Shown here piece after piece: positions 15,820 through 23,751 of a stretch of DNA of 46,111 nt (position 1 is the stretch's first letter; the number at the start of each line of letters is the position of its first letter). The DNA lies in assembly GCA_029961075.1 (NCBI GenBank), contig JASBVL010000115.1:1-46111 (forward strand). The letters run 5' to 3'. The notes below the pieces were generated by a model. The model was not told the DNA's origin, did no database searches, and saw only the letters and a program-made list of their open reading frames with translations. The DNA comes from Sphaerobacter sp. GTDB taxonomy: Bacteria > Chloroflexota > Chloroflexia > Thermomicrobiales > Thermomicrobiaceae. The translations under genes were made by a program, and so were the position numbers.

Positions 15820-16278
15820 GTGCCGATGACCGAGATCAAGCGGGCCAGGATCCTGGCGGGACTGACGCAGCAACAGGCGGCGGACCGCATCGGCATGGAC
15901 CGCAGCACGCTGAGCCGCCTTGAGCGATCCGGCCACTGCGATGTCGACACGCTTCGGCGGATGGCCGAGGTCTACCACGCACCCCAGCTCCTCGTCGGCG
16001 CCGGGTGCGCCGCGTTTGGCGACACGCCGGCGGAGGCGCTCGCGTGGCTGCGGGAGGAGGCGCAGGAGGCGCTTGCGGCCGTCGAGCGCCTCGACGAGGC
16101 CGTGCGCCACGGGCGGGCGGTCGACATCGCGCTCGCCGGCCAGGTGTGGGACCTGTACACGGCGCTGGGCGCCTTCTGGACGGCCGTCGCTCCGCTGCTC
16201 GACATCGACGCGGTCCGGCGCGCGCACGAGCAAAAGCTGCGCCGGTACCTGCGGGGAGGCGATGAGCGTGTCGCCTGA
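15820..16278 (+). CDS. XRE-family DNA-binding protein with C-terminal helical domain
   Basis: 152 residues from GTG 15820, with GGAGG eight bases upstream; ATG 15826 is an alternative but spaced 14 bases. Residues ~5-60 are a helix-turn-helix (RARILAGLTQQQAADRIGMDRSTLSRLERSG). The rest (~65-150) is helical, with WLREEAQEALAAVERLDEAV and LYTALGAFWTAVAPLLD, and may mediate oligomerisation. It probably regulates early genes; targets are unknown. Confidence 0.7.
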   Translation: MPMTEIKRARILAGLTQQQAADRIGMDRSTLSRLERSGHCDVDTLRRMAEVYHAPQLLVGAGCAAFGDTPAEALAWLREEAQEALAAVERLDEAVRHGRAVDIALAGQVWDLYTALGAFWTAVAPLLDIDAVRRAHEQKLRRYLRGGDERVA

Positions 16279-16540
16279 CCCGCTTCCGGGCCGGCTCCCC
16301 GAGCGCGAGCGGTACCCGATGATCCTCTCCACTGCCCAGGCCAAGGAGATGCTGGGCGCGATCAGCCTACGCGAGCTGCGCGAGCATGCGCGCCTGCACC
16401 CGTCGCTCGTGGGCGCCAAGTGGCACGGCCGGGTCCTGCGCTGGGACCGCGATGCCCTGATCCGCTGGTGGAAGACCCGACTGCCGGGAAGCGACATTCG
16501 CGCGAGCTTCCCGTCGCGTCGCGGGAGGCGGTCGGCATGA
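16262..16540 (+). CDS. small helix-turn-helix (excisionase/AlpA-like) protein
   Basis: 92 residues from ATG 16262, overlapping the previous gene by 17 bases. The middle (~20-75) has a winged-helix/MerR-like look: ILSTAQAKEMLGAISLRELREHARLHPSLVG, WHGRVLRWDRDALIRWW. Such domains serve as excisionases or early regulators. The place in the early operon fits, and the repeats at 12994-13030 could be its sites, but that link is speculative. Confidence 0.5.
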   Translation: MSVSPDPLPGRLPERERYPMILSTAQAKEMLGAISLRELREHARLHPSLVGAKWHGRVLRWDRDALIRWWKTRLPGSDIRASFPSRRGRRSA

Positions 16541-17019
16541 CCGGGCCGGTGGTGCGCGTCATCCGCGACGGTCAGATGCTCGAGTGCCCGATCTGCGGCG
16601 CGGATGCGGACGACCAGCACATGATCGACCGCGGTCGCGAGCTGCGCGGCGGTCTCCGGGTCTGGCGCGAGCGCTGCCGCAGATGTGGCGGCGAGTGGGA
16701 CCTGGCTTCGGGCGCCGGCGCCCGCGACGCCACAATCCAGCCTCGTGGCCGCCACGGCTCTCTCGTTCGCCCCTACTACGGCGGGGTTCCGTTGCGCTGC
16801 CCGGCATGCGGCGCGCCGTTCGCCGACCAGGTGCTGCTTCGGGGTATGCACCGCGCGCCGCTCGTGTGGCATGGGTTCCGCTGCAGCCTGTGCGGAGCCC
16901 GATGGTGGTTCGTGTACCGGGACCATCGCGCCGAGGGCCTGCGCGGGCGCGACCTGCGCCGCTGGCGGCGCATGGCCGCCGCGTGGGCCCGTAGGCCCGA
17001 CGGGGGGCGGGGCGCGTGA
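16537..17019 (+). CDS. double zinc-ribbon protein
   Basis: 160 residues, ATGA overlap with the previous gene. Four CxxC pairs are present: CPIC and CRRC in the first half, CPAC and CSLC in the second. They form two zinc ribbons joined by an Arg-rich linker, with an Arg-rich C-terminus. Zinc ribbons bind nucleic acid or proteins. No precise family was recognised. Confidence 0.6.
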   Translation: MTGPVVRVIRDGQMLECPICGADADDQHMIDRGRELRGGLRVWRERCRRCGGEWDLASGAGARDATIQPRGRHGSLVRPYYGGVPLRCPACGAPFADQVLLRGMHRAPLVWHGFRCSLCGARWWFVYRDHRAEGLRGRDLRRWRRMAAAWARRPDGGRGA

Positions 17020-17141
17020 CGCGGGCAGTCGCCGAGCTCATGCGCACCGGCATGGGCTTCCACAGGGCCCGGGCATGGGCCCGGGTGCTCGACCGCGGCC
17101 GGCGGCGGCGGCGACGCGGGCGCCGGCATGGGGGGCGATGA
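17016..17141 (+). CDS. small basic protein (41 aa)
   Basis: GTG 17016 overlaps the previous TGA and its own TGA overlaps the next ATG, so it is a link in a chain of coupled genes. The product is very Arg-rich at its C-terminus (LDRGRRRRRRGRRHGGR), suggesting nucleic-acid contact or low-complexity coding. It has no clear ribosome site of its own. Confidence 0.4.
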   Translation: MTRAVAELMRTGMGFHRARAWARVLDRGRRRRRRGRRHGGR

Positions 17142-17356
17142 GTCCTATGGGCGACGGGTCGCTGGATCTCGCGCTGCTCGTTCACGAGGGGGCCCGCGCA
17201 GCGGAGCAGGCCCGCGAGCGCATGGCCTACGCGCCGGAGGAGGACTGGCGCTGGCTGGACTGGATGGCGGCTCGCGAGCGGCTCTCGGCGCTCCTGCGGG
17301 TCGCTCGCGAAGGGGCAACGGAGGGAGGTGAGGACCGATGCCCATCACGGCGCTGA
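17138..17356 (+). CDS. hypothetical early phage protein (72 aa)
   Basis: ATG 17138 overlaps the previous TGA. Helical and acidic at the N-terminus (LDLALLVHEGARAAEQARERM), then WRWLDWMAARERLSALLR. Its 3' end overlaps the next gene by 19 bases. No family recognised. Confidence 0.5.
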   Translation: MSPMGDGSLDLALLVHEGARAAEQARERMAYAPEEDWRWLDWMAARERLSALLRVAREGATEGGEDRCPSRR

Positions 17357-17520
17357 CTTACGACGGGACGGTCGCCGACTTCCGCCGTCACCTGCTCGAG
17401 CAGCGCGAGCGGCCCAGCGTGAGGAGGCGCGCGCAGCGTGAGCTAGCGGCTGCCCGGATTGCGGCGATCAAGCGCCAGATCCTGCGCGGCGGGCCGGGTG
17501 GGCCGCGGCCGGCGGCGTGA
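17338..17520 (+). CDS. hypothetical early phage protein (60 aa)
   Basis: ATG 17338 follows GGAGGGAGG inside the end of the previous gene. The product is helical and basic (VADFRRHLLEQRERPSVRRRAQRELAAARIAAIKRQIL). No family recognised; it is the last gene of the overlapping early chain. Confidence 0.5.
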   Translation: MPITALTYDGTVADFRRHLLEQRERPSVRRRAQRELAAARIAAIKRQILRGGPGGPRPAA

Positions 17521-17527
17521 AGGAAAA

Positions 17528-17555
17528 GGCTCGCATGGCTGGCACCACGCGAGCC
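17528..17555 (+). other. hairpin in early intergenic gap
   Basis: GGCTCGC (17528-17534) pairs with GCGAGCC (17549-17555), and an imperfect second stem with GGGG/CCCC follows up to about 17583. No T-run, so a leader structure or small RNA is as likely as a terminator. Confidence 0.35.
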
Positions 17556-17613
17556 TGAGCGGGGTGGCACAAAGCACCGCCCCGATTGTGACACGAACGG
17601 GGGTACGGATGCA

Positions 17614-17979
17614 ATGAACGCTATGCCCGACAGGCATGAGGAGTGGGCGCGGAGACCGATCCCGCCCTACGCGACCCGAGCGACGACGCTTGACGAGTGC
17701 CCCGTCTGCGGAGGGCCGGTCCAGGACCCGGACGAGCGCCACGGCTGCTGCTCGGCGGAGTGCGAGGCCGACGAGCTCGCCGGTCGGCTCGCGCGGGCCG
17801 AGGGCCACGGACGCGAGATGGGCAAGAGGCTTCGGAGCCTGCTGGAGCGGGTCAAGGCGCTGGCAAACAGTCGCGACGAGCGACTTGACATGCGCTACGA
17901 GCTGGCCGACCTATCCGGCCGTCTCGATTGGATCATCTGGAAGTTCGAGCGGCTCATGAGGGAGGTGCGGCTGCCCTGA
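17614..17979 (+). CDS. zinc-finger/coiled-coil early phage protein
   Basis: 121 residues. An N-terminal CPVCGGPV...CCSAEC cluster (~29-50) is a treble-clef-like zinc site. The rest is long helix (ADELAGRLARAEGHGREMGKRLRSLLERVKAL, RYELADLSGRLDWIIWKFERLM). It sits just upstream of the exonuclease and could act with it in recombination, but nothing direct shows this. Confidence 0.5.
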   Translation: MNAMPDRHEEWARRPIPPYATRATTLDECPVCGGPVQDPDERHGCCSAECEADELAGRLARAEGHGREMGKRLRSLLERVKALANSRDERLDMRYELADLSGRLDWIIWKFERLMREVRLP

Positions 17980-18041
17980 GCGGCGATCGCCTACCGGGCG
18001 ACCCGGAGGCAGTCTCTCGCCGCGGTGCGGAGGTGAAGCGC

Positions 18042-19172
18042 GTGCCGACGATGCATGCCCTTGTCGTCGCAGAGACCTCCGACATGCCGCGCGACGAGTG
18101 GCTGGCGCTGCGACGGCGGGGCATCGGCGGGAGCGACGCCGCCGCGGTCCTGGGGCTCGATCCCTATCGGTCGCCGGCCGCAGTCTACGCCGACAAACTT
18201 GGCCTCATCCCGGACGACGAGGAGCCGAGCGAGGCCGCTTACTGGGGGACGGTCCTTGAGGACGTGGTCGCCCAGGAGTTCGCGCGGCGGACGGGCCACA
18301 CGATCCGTCGGCGCAACGCCATCCTGCGGCACCCGGAGCACGAGTGGATGATCGCCGACGTCGACCGGTTCGTGTACGAGGAGGGCCGGCTGACGGGGCT
18401 CCTAGAGGTGAAGACGGCCAGCGCCTGGGTTGCGGAGCAGTGGGAGGACGGACAGGTGCCGAACCGCGTCGTGGTGCAGGTGCAGCACTACCTGGCCGTC
18501 ACCGGGCTCCAGCGCGGATACATCGCGGCGCTGATCGGCGGCCAGCGGTACGTACAGGCGCGGATCGACCGCGACGACGAGCTCATCGCCATGCTCATCG
18601 AGCGAGAGGGCGCCTTCTGGCGAGATCACGTGCTCGCCGGGGTGCCGCCGGTGCTCGACGGCAGCGAGGCGTCGGCGGAGATCGTCCGGCGCCTGTACCC
18701 GGAAGCGCGGCCCCAGTCGAGCGTGATCCTGCCGGCCGAGGCGCGCGACTTGCTGGAGCGGCGCCGGCAGGTCAGGGCGGACGTAGAGCGATCCCAAACG
18801 GAGCTCGCGGAAATCGACAACCGGCTCAAGCAGCTCGTGGGCGAGGCTGAAGCGGACCGTGCGCACGATTCAGTGGAACCTGTTCTGGGCCTTCATCTAC
18901 AACACCATCGGCATCCCGATCGCCGCGCTCGGCCTGCTCGACCCGATGGTCGCCGCGGCCGCCATGGCCTTCAGCTCGGTCTTCGTCGTCACCAACTCCC
19001 TGCGCCTCCGCCGCTTCACCCCGCCAGCGAGCACGGGCTGAGCGAGAGCAGGATCGCGTTCTCCCGGCGCGGGGAGATAGCCGCTACGGCTCTCCGAACA
19101 GCGACAGTTGCGCGGGCGGCGGCGATGGCTCGCCGCCCGCACCGCCCGCCTCGCGGTGCGCCGGGACGGTAG
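18042..19172 (+). CDS. YqaJ-type viral recombinase/exonuclease, 3' end replaced by foreign DNA
   Basis: Start GTG 18042, eight bases after GGAGG. Residues ~15-205 are a YqaJ/lambda-exonuclease domain: [25 protein letters not shown]73, MIAD106VD, LLE122VK124 and [10 protein letters not shown], the PD-(D/E)XK set used to resect DNA for single-strand annealing. A coiled coil follows ([34 protein letters not shown]). Homologous sequence ends at ~270. From about 18,850 the DNA is the end of a copper ATPase read in another frame, so the remaining ~105 residues (to 19172) are chance coding. The nuclease core is complete. Confidence 0.75.
   Translation: MPTMHALVVAETSDMPRDEWLALRRRGIGGSDAAAVLGLDPYRSPAAVYADKLGLIPDDEEPSEAAYWGTVLEDVVAQEFARRTGHTIRRRNAILRHPEHEWMIADVDRFVYEEGRLTGLLEVKTASAWVAEQWEDGQVPNRVVVQVQHYLAVTGLQRGYIAALIGGQRYVQARIDRDDELIAMLIEREGAFWRDHVLAGVPPVLDGSEASAEIVRRLYPEARPQSSVILPAEARDLLERRRQVRADVERSQTELAEIDNRLKQLVGEAEADRAHDSVEPVLGLHLQHHRHPDRRARPARPDGRRGRHGLQLGLRRHQLPAPPPLHPASEHGLSESRIAFSRRGEIAATALRTATVARAAAMARRPHRPPRGAPGR
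18847..19041 (+). pseudogene. copA: 3' remnant of copper-translocating P-type ATPase gene
   Basis: 65 codons encode the last two membrane helices and tail of a CopA-type ATPase: [36 protein letters not shown] and TNSLRLRRF, highly typical for this family. There is no start codon and no upstream ATPase sequence. The frame begins within [11 protein letters not shown] directly after phage yqaJ sequence. The rest of the gene must lie elsewhere or be lost. It marks the chromosome side of a phage-host junction. Confidence 0.85.
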
Positions 19173-19276
19173 ACCGACATCTCACATGCTACGGACAGCC
19201 CGAATCACCCGGAAGGTCTGGTATGGAGAGCGGTTCTGCAACCCCGCACTCTACCGGGCACTGAGGAGAGGGACGC

Positions 19277-19600
19277 ATGGCACGCATCGACAAGCGGGTG
19301 CGCCTTGAGCCGGATACCGAGCCGACCCGCGTGGTGGCGGACGTCCACCGCGACACGGTGCCGCGCCTCATCGAACGCGGGGGTGAAGTGCGGGCAGTCG
19401 TGGTCGCCCCAGCGGACTACGCGGGGCTCGAACGTGCTCCTCGAAGCCGTACGTACAAGGATGAACTGCTCCGGCTGGCGGGCGCGTGGTCCGACCTCGA
19501 CGCCACGCAACTCCTCGACTACCTCAACCGCGCCCGGGGGACCGCGCCACCGAGCCCGGCCGTTGACGATGCCGACGGTCATCCGTCAGCGCGGGACTAG
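19277..19600 (+). CDS. VapB-like antitoxin
   Basis: 107 residues with GGAGAGGG before the ATG. The C-terminal half (LLRLAGAWSDLDATQLLDYLNRAR) resembles the toxin-binding helix of antitoxins found before PIN toxins in high-GC thermophiles. The N-terminal half is a beta-rich DNA-binding candidate (KRVRLEPDTEPTRVV). The downstream toxin gene is broken, so it may be an orphan antitoxin that could still neutralise related toxins. Assigned from context and general resemblance. Confidence 0.6.
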   Translation: MARIDKRVRLEPDTEPTRVVADVHRDTVPRLIERGGEVRAVVVAPADYAGLERAPRSRTYKDELLRLAGAWSDLDATQLLDYLNRARGTAPPSPAVDDADGHPSARD

Positions 19601-19660
19601 CGGACCGCCGTCACGCAGCGCAGGCAACGCGGAGCGCCGCCAGCCAGGAGCACGGCAGCC

Positions 19661-20049
19661 ATGGCCTAGCTCCTCGTGGGTTGTGAGCTTCCTCAAGGGA
19701 CGCCCGGAGGCGGTGGACCTCGTGGCTGGACTCGCCGACGCTGGCATCGCACGCAGGGTGGTCACCTACGGTGAGATCTACGAAGGGCTGCTGAGTCTCG
19801 AAGCTCCCGAGCGACATGGCAGCACGCTCGATCGCCTCACCGAGCCCACTCCGCTGCTCACGCCGGACATCCGGGTGGCCCAGCGATACGGGCGGATACG
19901 GTTGGACTGCGCGCTCGCGGCCAGCTCATCCCCGACAACGACGGCTGTATCGCCGCCACCGCGATCGCCCATGGATGACCCCCGTGGGCCGTGACGCGCA
20001 CTTCGCCCGGATCCCGGGCTTGGCCCTCGACCGCGCGCCCGACCCGTGA
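19661..20049 (+). pseudogene. VapC/PIN-domain toxin, frameshifted
   Basis: PIN sequence is spread over three frames. After ATG-GCC comes TAG, then SWVVSFLKGRPEAVDLVAGLADAG, VVTYGEIYEGLLSLEAPERH and LLTPDIRVAQRYG in one frame; GQLIPDNDGCIAATAIA in a second; and GRDAHFARIPGLAL in the third, ending at 20049. The expected first Asp segment (LLDTSW) is missing, as if bases were lost between CTC repeats. The later acidic residues E (YGEIYEG) and D (PDND) survive. PIN toxins are RNases; this one should be inactive. Confidence 0.8.
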
Positions 20050-20206
20050 CGAAACCACGCCACCCATTGGGCACTGACCCCGATGTCCCGGCCCCGCCCG
20101 CCGCGACCTGGCAGGTGGCAGGCACGACTGAGGACACGCCGGTGCGGCGCCCAACCCAGCCAGGCCGGAGCGGGCTGCGCGGGCCTGGAGGACGCCTGCG
20201 CGGGCC

Positions 20207-20851
20207 TCACGCCTCCCCGGGGCCAGACCAGTCGAAGGGGATATGCTTGCTCGACTTGCCAGCCCAGTCCCACGTGAAGCCGAACGCGTCGACCCAGTCC
20301 GCGGTCGCCTTGCCCCAGGTGGCGATCTGGCCCGGCCCCACCTCGGAGCCGGGCGGGTTCACGAGTTGGACGCGCTTGCCGGGCGGCGTCGTCGGCCCCG
20401 TCAGCGCCTCGGCTCGGGCAACGACCCGGTCGGGAATCTCGGCCCGCCAATAGGCCAGGTCGTCAGCGATCTCGAACTCGATCGGGACGAACTCGATCCC
20501 GCGGACCTCCCCGACCAGCTCGGCGAACTTGGCCGGCCAGCCGCCCCCCTGGCCGCCGAAGATCACCTGGAGGGCCTCACGCTGCCGCTCGTCCGCGCGT
20601 TCGTCCAAGAAGAAGCCCAAGGCCACCTTCGTCTCGCCGGCCCACGCGTTGCCCTCGAAGCGGGCCGTCGCGATGAGGTTCAGTCCGTCGAGGTGCGTGT
20701 CGCAGTAGTGCCCCGTCCGGATGTGGTACGCGAGCACGCCTTCGCACACGTTGCCGGTCGGGGCCTGCGCGAACTCGCACGGGCATGGGAGGTCGCACTT
20801 ACAGACGTCGAACCAGTCGCCCTGGACACGCCACTGCGGGATGTCGACCAT
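20207..20851 (-). CDS. DUF1326 family protein
   Basis: 214 residues from ATG 20851, with GGAGGCGAGGAG just upstream; a TTG at 20866 overlaps that site and is less likely. The N-terminal GDWFDVCKCDLPCPCEF cluster with closely spaced cysteines is typical of DUF1326, together with GVLAYHIRTGHYCDTHLDGLNL and the C-terminal FTWDWAGKSSKHIPFDWSG. No reaction is established for the family; the Cys cluster could bind metal. It may be co-directional with the glycosyltransferase gene upstream on the same strand. Confidence 0.8.
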   Translation of the reverse strand: MVDIPQWRVQGDWFDVCKCDLPCPCEFAQAPTGNVCEGVLAYHIRTGHYCDTHLDGLNLIATARFEGNAWAGETKVALGFFLDERADERQREALQVIFGGQGGGWPAKFAELVGEVRGIEFVPIEFEIADDLAYWRAEIPDRVVARAEALTGPTTPPGKRVQLVNPPGSEVGPGQIATWGKATADWVDAFGFTWDWAGKSSKHIPFDWSGPGEA

Positions 20852-20985
20852 GCTCCTCGCCTCCAATCACGCTCACCCCCCAGCGACGCAGAGCGCCTGC
20901 CACCGCCCCGCCGACGGCAGGGTGAGGCGCGGCAGGCTCGGCGAGTCCCGCGCAACCTCGGCGAGGAGCCGGAGGCGGGCTTGGC

Positions 20986-22335
20986 TCAGTCCCCGTCCCC
21001 CGCCGGGTCGGCCATCGCAGCCACGTCCTCGCGCCGCACGGGCGCCTGGCTGACCGCGACCCGCTCGATCAGGTCCGCGGCCTTGACCGTGCCCGGGCGG
21101 GCCTGCAGGCGCGCGGCGATCCGCTGCATCCGCGCCCGGCGGGCGTCGTCACCCAGCAGATCGGCCAGTCCCTCCTGGAACTCGGCGTCGCTGAACCCGT
21201 AGGGCGACAGCCGCCAGCCAAAACCGACTTCCTGCACCCGCTGTGCGTTGTCGTGCTGATCCCAGAAGAGGGGCAGCACCAGCATCGGCTTCCCGAAGTG
21301 CACGCTCTCGGTCACCGTGTTGTTCCCGCCGTGGGTGACCACCGCGTCGACGAGCGGCAGGATCGACGGCTGGGGAAGGAACTCCTCGCCCCATACATTG
21401 GCTGGCAGATCGAGTTGGCCGGCCTGGGGGCCGAGGCTCATGATGACCCGATAGTCGGTTCCGGCGAACAGGGCGACGAGCCGCTGCATCAACTCCGGCT
21501 CGGCCGACCCGAGGCTCCCGAGGCTGACGTAGATCAGCGGCCCGTCGCCCCGCAGCGCCTCGGGGAGGGCGAAGGGCGCCTCGGTGTCGCGCACCGACGA
21601 GTCGAGGCGATGGAAGGTCGATGGGAGCGGCCGCGTGCGGGGATAGTCGGCCTCTTCCGGGTAGAGGTACAGGTTGAGCCAGGGCGACTCGTACATGAAC
21701 TGGCCGGGCGGCAGCGGCGGGCATCCCTGCGCCTGGACGAACGCGTCGAAGCGCGCGTGGAGGTCGGCGTGGTGGCGGTCGTACGCCGCGCGCCACTGCG
21801 CCCACTCCGTGCGGTCGTCGGTCGGCAGACCGGAGAGCGCCGGCGGCAGCGCCGGATCGGGGATCTCCAACGGGTTGCACGAGATGATCCGCACCCAGGG
21901 CACCCCCGCCGTGAGTATCGCGGGGAAGGCCACCACGTTGTCCTCCACGATCACGTCCGGCTGCACCTCCGCGAAGATCTCACGCAGGCGCGGCTCCACG
22001 TAGATCGCCCCATCGACCAGCGATTCCCAGATCGGCCGCGTGAGCGTCTCGATCTGCTCGCGAGTGCTCTTGCGGAAGTGCGGCGCGGTGTCGCGGATGA
22101 AGTCCTTCCAGAACTGCCCCGGCTCCTCCGGCACCTCGGGCGGGGGCTGCAGCCGCATCAGGCGCTCCTCGAAGCCCTTGGCGGCGAGCGTCCCGGCGAA
22201 GGATTCCTCGATGACGAAGACCACGCGATGCCCCCGCTGGAGCAGGACCCTGCCGATCCCGATGCAGTTGTTGGTCGGCCCAAAGGCCCCCTCCGGGAAG
22301 AAGACGATCGTCCGCCGCGGTGTCGTCGACGTCAT
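20986..22335 (-). CDS. MGT-type (macrolide family) UDP-glycosyltransferase
   Basis: 449 residues, GT-B fold. N-terminal acceptor domain (TIVFFPEGAFGPTNNCIGIGRVL, RGHRVVFVIEESF); C-terminal donor domain with YVSLGSLGSAE, then VVTHGGNNTVTESVHFGKP and PLFWDQHDNAQRV, the nucleotide-sugar signature of GT1/macrolide glycosyltransferases. It transfers a sugar from a nucleotide donor to a small hydrophobic acceptor, a reaction used for antibiotic inactivation or glycolipid synthesis. The acceptor is unknown. The ATG follows a GAGGAGGGT site. Confidence 0.85.
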   Translation of the reverse strand: MTSTTPRRTIVFFPEGAFGPTNNCIGIGRVLLQRGHRVVFVIEESFAGTLAAKGFEERLMRLQPPPEVPEEPGQFWKDFIRDTAPHFRKSTREQIETLTRPIWESLVDGAIYVEPRLREIFAEVQPDVIVEDNVVAFPAILTAGVPWVRIISCNPLEIPDPALPPALSGLPTDDRTEWAQWRAAYDRHHADLHARFDAFVQAQGCPPLPPGQFMYESPWLNLYLYPEEADYPRTRPLPSTFHRLDSSVRDTEAPFALPEALRGDGPLIYVSLGSLGSAEPELMQRLVALFAGTDYRVIMSLGPQAGQLDLPANVWGEEFLPQPSILPLVDAVVTHGGNNTVTESVHFGKPMLVLPLFWDQHDNAQRVQEVGFGWRLSPYGFSDAEFQEGLADLLGDDARRARMQRIAARLQARPGTVKAADLIERVAVSQAPVRREDVAAMADPAGDGD

Positions 22336-22709
22336 CGGCGCACCCTCCTCTCGGCCAGCGGGTCCCGGGCGGGGGCAGGCGCCAGCGCATGCCAGCCGTG
22401 CCCGGGCCGCACGGCCAACCGCTCAGGATGTGGCTCTCCGTATCGTGACGGCGCCACCATAGCCGCTGGGGGACGGCTCGTCAACGGGCGAGCTCGGAGG
22501 CCCGATCATGCCGCGCAGGCGCGCGCAGCGGCCGGGCAGCGACGCGCCTGCCCGGCACCGAGCGACGGGAGGTCCGTCAGGCACGCACCGTCGCGACACG
22601 ATCTCTTGTTGCGCTCAGGATGAACGGGGCGTCCGGCGGCCCACGGCACCCGGACCATAGGACACGAAATGCCAGGCTACCGCCCGGGGGCTATCCCAGC
22701 GCGGCCGCG
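22336..22709. other. 374-bp intergenic region
   Basis: No convincing gene. It contains a hairpin CCGGGCAG/CTGCCCGG near 22531-22554 without a T-run, and it separates two leftward genes. The right half should hold the end signals of the permease gene and the left half the promoter of the glycosyltransferase; no clear -35/-10 was seen. Confidence 0.4.
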
Positions 22710-23558
22710 TCAGACCACGCGGTCAAGCAGCTCCTGCAGATCGGGCAGCGTGACGCCCGCCCCGGTGGTGAAGAGGAAGCCGAGGAACAGGCTGAAGGCT
22801 CCGGCGATCACGCCGATGACGACGAAGATCGTCCGCCGGGTCCGCGCAGAGACGAAGCCGAACGCCGTGAAGGCCGCGATCAGCGAGTTGGAGATCACCA
22901 GCCCGACGACGAAGGCCAGCAAAAGCAGCGACCCGGCCACCTTCGTCGTCGCGCCCGCCGTCGCCGCCAGCAGCAGCGCCTGCGAGCCGGTCTCGGCCCC
23001 GATCCCGTGGAGCATGCCGATGCCGAGCGCGGTCTTCCAGCCATAGCTACCAACGGCGTGCTGGTGCGGGACATACCGCTCCCCGCTGAGCCGGCTCCGC
23101 AGCCACGCCCAGCCCCGGCCGGCTGCCGCGAAGACCAGCATCCAACGACTGCGCAGTTCGAAGTTACGCCCATAGCGCCACAGCGAGTAGAAGATCCACC
23201 CGCCCAGCACCAGCAGCGTCACCCCGACGACGCGCTCCATCAGCGGGTCGATCCACTCCGGCAGGATCGCGCTCGTCCAGAGTGCCAGCAGGCCCAGGAC
23301 CACGACGACCGCGGCATGCCCCACCGCGTACAGCGTCGCCAGGAAGAACCGATCCAGCGACTCCCTCGTGACGACCCGGGCGTCAGGCGCGAGCGCCGCG
23401 GCCCCGCCCGCGCCGCCACGCACCGGCAGCACACCCTCATCGTCGCCCATCGTCCCGGTGATGTCGGTGATCGCCGCGATGTGGTCCCAGTCGATGCCGT
23501 GCCGCAGCCCCAAGCCCAAACCGGTCGCGAGGAGTGCCAGTAGGCCCACGTCCGCCAT
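22710..23558 (-). CDS. NiCoT-family nickel/cobalt permease
   Basis: 282 residues with about seven membrane segments. Family signatures are RHGIDWDHIAAI at ~19-30 (the RHAxDADHI motif in helix II) and GMLHGIGAETGSQALLL at ~180-196. It imports Ni2+ and/or Co2+ across the inner membrane. A His-poor acidic loop lies after the first motif. The gene is divergent from a Fur-family regulator with a TTGCA-type palindrome between, and larC lies 1.6 kb away, all pointing to nickel. Metal choice cannot be read from sequence alone. Confidence 0.85.
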   Translation of the reverse strand: MADVGLLALLATGLGLGLRHGIDWDHIAAITDITGTMGDDEGVLPVRGGAGGAAALAPDARVVTRESLDRFFLATLYAVGHAAVVVVLGLLALWTSAILPEWIDPLMERVVGVTLLVLGGWIFYSLWRYGRNFELRSRWMLVFAAAGRGWAWLRSRLSGERYVPHQHAVGSYGWKTALGIGMLHGIGAETGSQALLLAATAGATTKVAGSLLLLAFVVGLVISNSLIAAFTAFGFVSARTRRTIFVVIGVIAGAFSLFLGFLFTTGAGVTLPDLQELLDRVV

Positions 23559-23644
23559 GCTGTCTCACCCTCCGGAGCGGGTCGTCACGCCGCGCAGACC
23601 CGCCCGATCGGCCGCGACCATGCTCACTGGCCAACGGCAGTAGC

Positions 23645-23665
23645 TGCAACTAGTTGCACCTGCAA
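23645..23665. promoter_or_regulatory. Nur/Fur-type operator candidate
   Basis: Overlapping palindromes: TGCAACTAGTTGCA (23645-23658) and TTGCA-CC-TGCAA (23654-23665). The TTGCA/TGCAA halves resemble boxes reported for the nickel-responsive Fur homologue Nur. The site lies between the divergent permease (start 23558) and regulator (start 23752) genes, so one site could control both. Confidence 0.6.
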
Positions 23666-23751
23666 CCAAAAGCATAGTAGTGCCCTTGGCCCCGCCGGTC
23701 AAGCCCGAGTAAGCTTGGGGGAGACAGCCGGGTGGATGGGGAGCACGAGGG

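Noticed and set aside
1..18850. Mu-like transposable phage as the explanation for insertion in copA
   Set aside because: A tyrosine integrase with its own attP is present, no DDE transposase was seen, and the joint lies inside a coding gene rather than at a phage terminus.
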